Shown piece by piece: positions 60,124-64,000 of a DNA stretch of 64,000 nt. The DNA comes from Arthrinium phaeospermum. Lineage: Eukaryota > Ascomycota > Sordariomycetes > Amphisphaeriales > Apiosporaceae. The stretch spans positions 1,426,001 to 1,490,000 of the forward strand of contig QYRS01000008.1 in assembly GCA_006503535.1 (NCBI GenBank), in the 5' to 3' direction. The notes under the pieces are model-generated. The model did not search any database. It was not told the origin of the DNA and saw only the letters and a list, made by a program, of their open reading frames with translations. Numbering within the stretch: position 1 is the stretch's first letter; the number at the start of each line of letters is the position of its first letter. A program made the translations under genes and the position numbers.

Positions 60124-62589
60124 ATGGATGCTGATAGCCAAGTCTACATTGGCTTCTGGACGAACTGGTCTCGCGGCTCCGTTGTGGGAGCAACCCTCAC
60201 CACGACACGAGACTACGGCAACCTTCTGATTGCGTTCACCGCGCTTTTCATTCCATTTGTCGCCTCTCGATTCTGGAGAATATTTGCCGTCGTATTTCAT
60301 CAATACCACTCGACCGACGATTTACGAGATACCATCCACCATCAGCGTCAGGTGCTTCTACGCAACATCATCGCCCGAACCAGGGCTCTTGTCTTTTATT
60401 CGCCTACTATGGGCGTGGCGCGGTACAGGTCGCCGTGCTTGGCTAAGGATCCTGCCCGTGATTCTCTTTACAATCAGTTCTATTGTCGCCTTCACAGTGG
60501 CCGGAGGGTTTTCCTCTCGGATATCTACCTCGGATGAGGTCCTACTAAAGGGGGACAATTGCGAGGCTGTCACTACTCTTTCTAGGAATTCATCCTCGCC
60601 GAATGAAGTACAGTCCTACTGGGCAACTATCACCAACAACATGCACAATTATGCACAACAATGCTATTCGAATCAAAGCTCCAGCGTCCTCGAGTGTTCA
60701 AAATTCGTCACGAATACTATCCCAACGGCAGTGGCAGATTACGACACCCCATGCCCATTTAAAGGGGACATATGTCGACGAAATAACACGAACCTACGGT
60801 TCGATACCGGCCATTTAAATAGTAACGACATTTTCGGACTTAATGCGCCCAAAGAAGAGACATTGACATTGCGATACGTTCTGCAGGTTAGTACCCCGAG
60901 CTCTCCGTTCTAACAACGTAGCATTCATGAACTATACTGGGCGCTGACTCCTGACTCACCGCTCGATTTACGTTAGTGCGCTCCGCTGGCTACGGAAGGT
61001 AAAAAGAACAACACCACCTACTTCAACGAAACGTTTACCTCTTACAACTACGGTCGGATGAGAGGAGACGGGTCACAAGGCGTCACATGTGTGGTCCCGA
61101 GTCTGGAAACCCAGTATGCAACGGTCCCATTTGCTGCGCCGCTAAACTCGAACACCCTTTTACTCAAGTAGGTGACCATGGTCTCTCAACTGTGCCTCTC
61201 TGGATGCTATGATGTATCTGTCGACCGCGGCAGCGTAGTCTTCACATCCTTTCCTCAGCATGGCTGTCTAACAGCGGAAATAGTTCTAGGCAGTTCAGTC
61301 AAGCACAATTACAGGGCAAAAACATGACCTTCGCACCACAACCGGCCGGTCTTGGCCACGGCGACGTGGAACTGGTGTTTTTGTCAGGCAATGGAGTGTA
61401 TTTTCTGTCACCTCCGAGGACGAATGGTATCGAACGACGGTCTCTGCTGGAACTGAGCGCGACGGTGACTTGCGTTACTATCGTCCCGAAGAAGCAGCAT
61501 CTCCCCTGGGGTGTATTGAGCAATTCCAGTGGTGCCGGGACCCGGCCCTCGGCCAGTGCGGGGATCTAGCGGGAACGGTGGACGCCCTCTTCAGCGCGGC
61601 GCCGTTGTTTGGGGTGACCAACGAGGACCTGGACCCAGATAGGCTGACGTCGCAGTCCAAACTTGGGTCCCTACTCCTGTGGGCATACCTTGCAGGGCTA
61701 GGCGGAGCGACTCTGGATGCTGTGATCGACACACTTGGTGCATCTTCGCTTCCATCTACCATTTCGCTCATGCAAGACACCATACAAGGCATTGAGAAGA
61801 ACCAATGGCAACTTGACGTTACCCAGTGGTGGCACATCATATTGGCCGGCCTCCAAACTAAGTTTGTCAACACTGCTCAGGGGAATGTCAATCTGCCGTT
61901 CCACCCTTATGCCTACAAACCTGGAAATGAGTTCCAGCAGGGCTTTTGCCGCAATCAGGTACATACTATATACTTACCCAAGTCTCGGCTTGTCATGATA
62001 GATACACTAACCAGCACATCCAACTAACCAGAAAGTTCGAAGTGCGAAATATGCTAATTTCAGCGTCCTTGGCCTGGTACTTACATACTCCCTCGGCGCG
62101 CTCATTATCATTATCTCCTTCGTCATCGTACCAATACTCTCATTTCTCCAAAAGCGCGGCCGGTATAACAAGTACGCCTACCTCGAATGGGAAGGGGACA
62201 CGGCGATCCAGCTGCACCGCGTAGCGCATGACCAGCTCGCCTACGGGCACTGGACCCGATGCGACGAGACCATTCCCATCACGCGAACGGACGACCTCCT
62301 GGCTCCTTTCGACATCTCGGACCCGGGCCATCCTATGTTATTGGTTCCTAAGCTCGACGATGCGGCTCCGGGAGAAACCAACCAAGAGCGCGCCAGCCAG
62401 GGTGATTCCAGCGAGGAGACCGCCCAAGAGAGCTCCCTCGAAAACGGCAATGGTGAGATTCCTGTCTCAAATACCGCCGCGGGTGTCCGCCGAGCATTTT
62501 CGGACGCCCACGCCTTCAGGGGCAAGCACCTCCACAACGTTGATGAACAACTGGAGAAGTACCAGGACAGGCCTGGTACGGCCCCCTGA
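60124..62589 (+). pseudogene. Fungal multi-pass membrane protein gene with two reading-frame breaks
   Basis: Exons by splice signals are 60124-60886, 60977-61167, 61275-61958 and 62032-62589. The introns are 90, 107, 73 bp with good branch points. Two breaks are not explained by splicing: an apparent extra base near 60366-60372, after HHQRQVLLRN, and a missing base (or two extra) near 61395-61412, between FLSGNGVYF and EDEWYR. Both sides of each break read as the same protein. Visible parts are an N-terminal membrane segment, a second (LPVILFTISSIVAFTVAGGF), a large Cys- and Asn-glycosylation-rich loop, a third region (LLLWAYLAGLGGATLDAVI), a fourth (LTYSLGALIIIISFVIVPIL) and an acidic tail. 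It resembles uncharacterised filamentous-fungal membrane proteins. It is either a recent pseudogene or carries sequence errors. Confidence 0.65.
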
Positions 62590-62890
62590 GTCTCAATGCA
62601 ATAACGACATACTACAAGCGAAGTCTGTTGCGCGGGAAATAAGTGTTCGAGTACACATACTACGGACATGGGGGCATGGGGTCGAGAAATTCAAAAAGTT
62701 CTTAGTAGGTTACATATGGGATCCTAGGCACAAAGGAAACTGTAGTAGAAGTCTTCTATTTTATTGTTTATAGCAAAGAGATTTGGATACCATCATACTT
62801 TCTCCCGAAAACCCGCCCATGTATGCATACCTAAACGCGGGTACAGGTATACTTACTACAAGCATCACCACAGATAATCAACCCTGTTTA
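62590..62890. other. Convergent 3' spacer
   Basis: This 301-bp spacer between the broken membrane gene and GH47 holds their 3' ends. Nothing else is seen. Confidence 0.6.

Positions 62891-64000
<1,110 letters not shown>

Noticed and set aside
61373..61416. 44-bp intron explaining the second frame break
   Set aside because: It closes the phase but would remove a segment that looks conserved and leaves the first break unexplained; kept only as an alternative.

Overview
The window is nuclear DNA from a filamentous ascomycete (Pezizomycotina, most likely a Sordariomycete). The evidence is the set of short spliceosomal introns, mostly 47-150 bp, with GTAAGT-type donors and CTAAC/CTGAC branch points. 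The recognisable genes are typical filamentous-fungal ones (Cdc25/NimT, a CFEM protein, GH131, GH47). One AT-saturated transposon also looks as if it has been through repeat-induced point mutation (RIP). No bacterial operons, CRISPR arrays, rRNA or convincing tRNA genes are visible.

Left part (1-32.4 kb) is gene-dense housekeeping DNA. It holds the 3' part of a Cdc25 phosphatase gene (1-1713), a multi-pass membrane protein of unknown function (4153-6857), DRN1 (CWF19-like, minus strand, 7268-9023) divergent from the very large UTP20 (9507-17730), ZIM17 (minus strand, 18558-20204) divergent from cullin-3 (21095-24508), a 977-residue low-complexity protein (25646-28579), a secreted GH131 glucanase (minus strand, 28875-29842) and a GNAT-type acetyltransferase (31115-32347). 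Functions cover cell-cycle entry, lariat turnover, 18S rRNA processing, mitochondrial Hsp70 solubility and ubiquitin ligation.

Right part (32.4-64 kb) is gene-poor. It contains an acyltransferase-3 membrane enzyme (38655-40530), a 2.4-kb Tc1/mariner-type DNA transposon with terminal inverted repeats and TA duplication reduced to A/T-rich sequence (42851-45227), a small mitochondrial LEA-like protein (48012-48491), a cysteine-free secreted Pro/Gly/His-rich protein (53481-54206), a CFEM/GPI protein (56215-56827), a membrane-protein gene with two reading-frame breaks (60124-62589) and the 3' part of a GH47 alpha-mannosidase (62891-64000, minus strand). Spacers of 2-6 kb between these genes show no supportable genes.

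The points most worth a second look are the RIP-marked transposon, a possible second N-terminus for cullin-3 inside a 699-bp repeat-bearing first intron, the roughly 380-residue C-terminal extension on ZIM17, a frame discontinuity in UTP20, and the two frame breaks in the 60-kb membrane-protein gene. I did not find a clearly new multi-gene system. Coding models were built by hand from reading frames and splice signals. Family names come from recognised motifs, not from a search.
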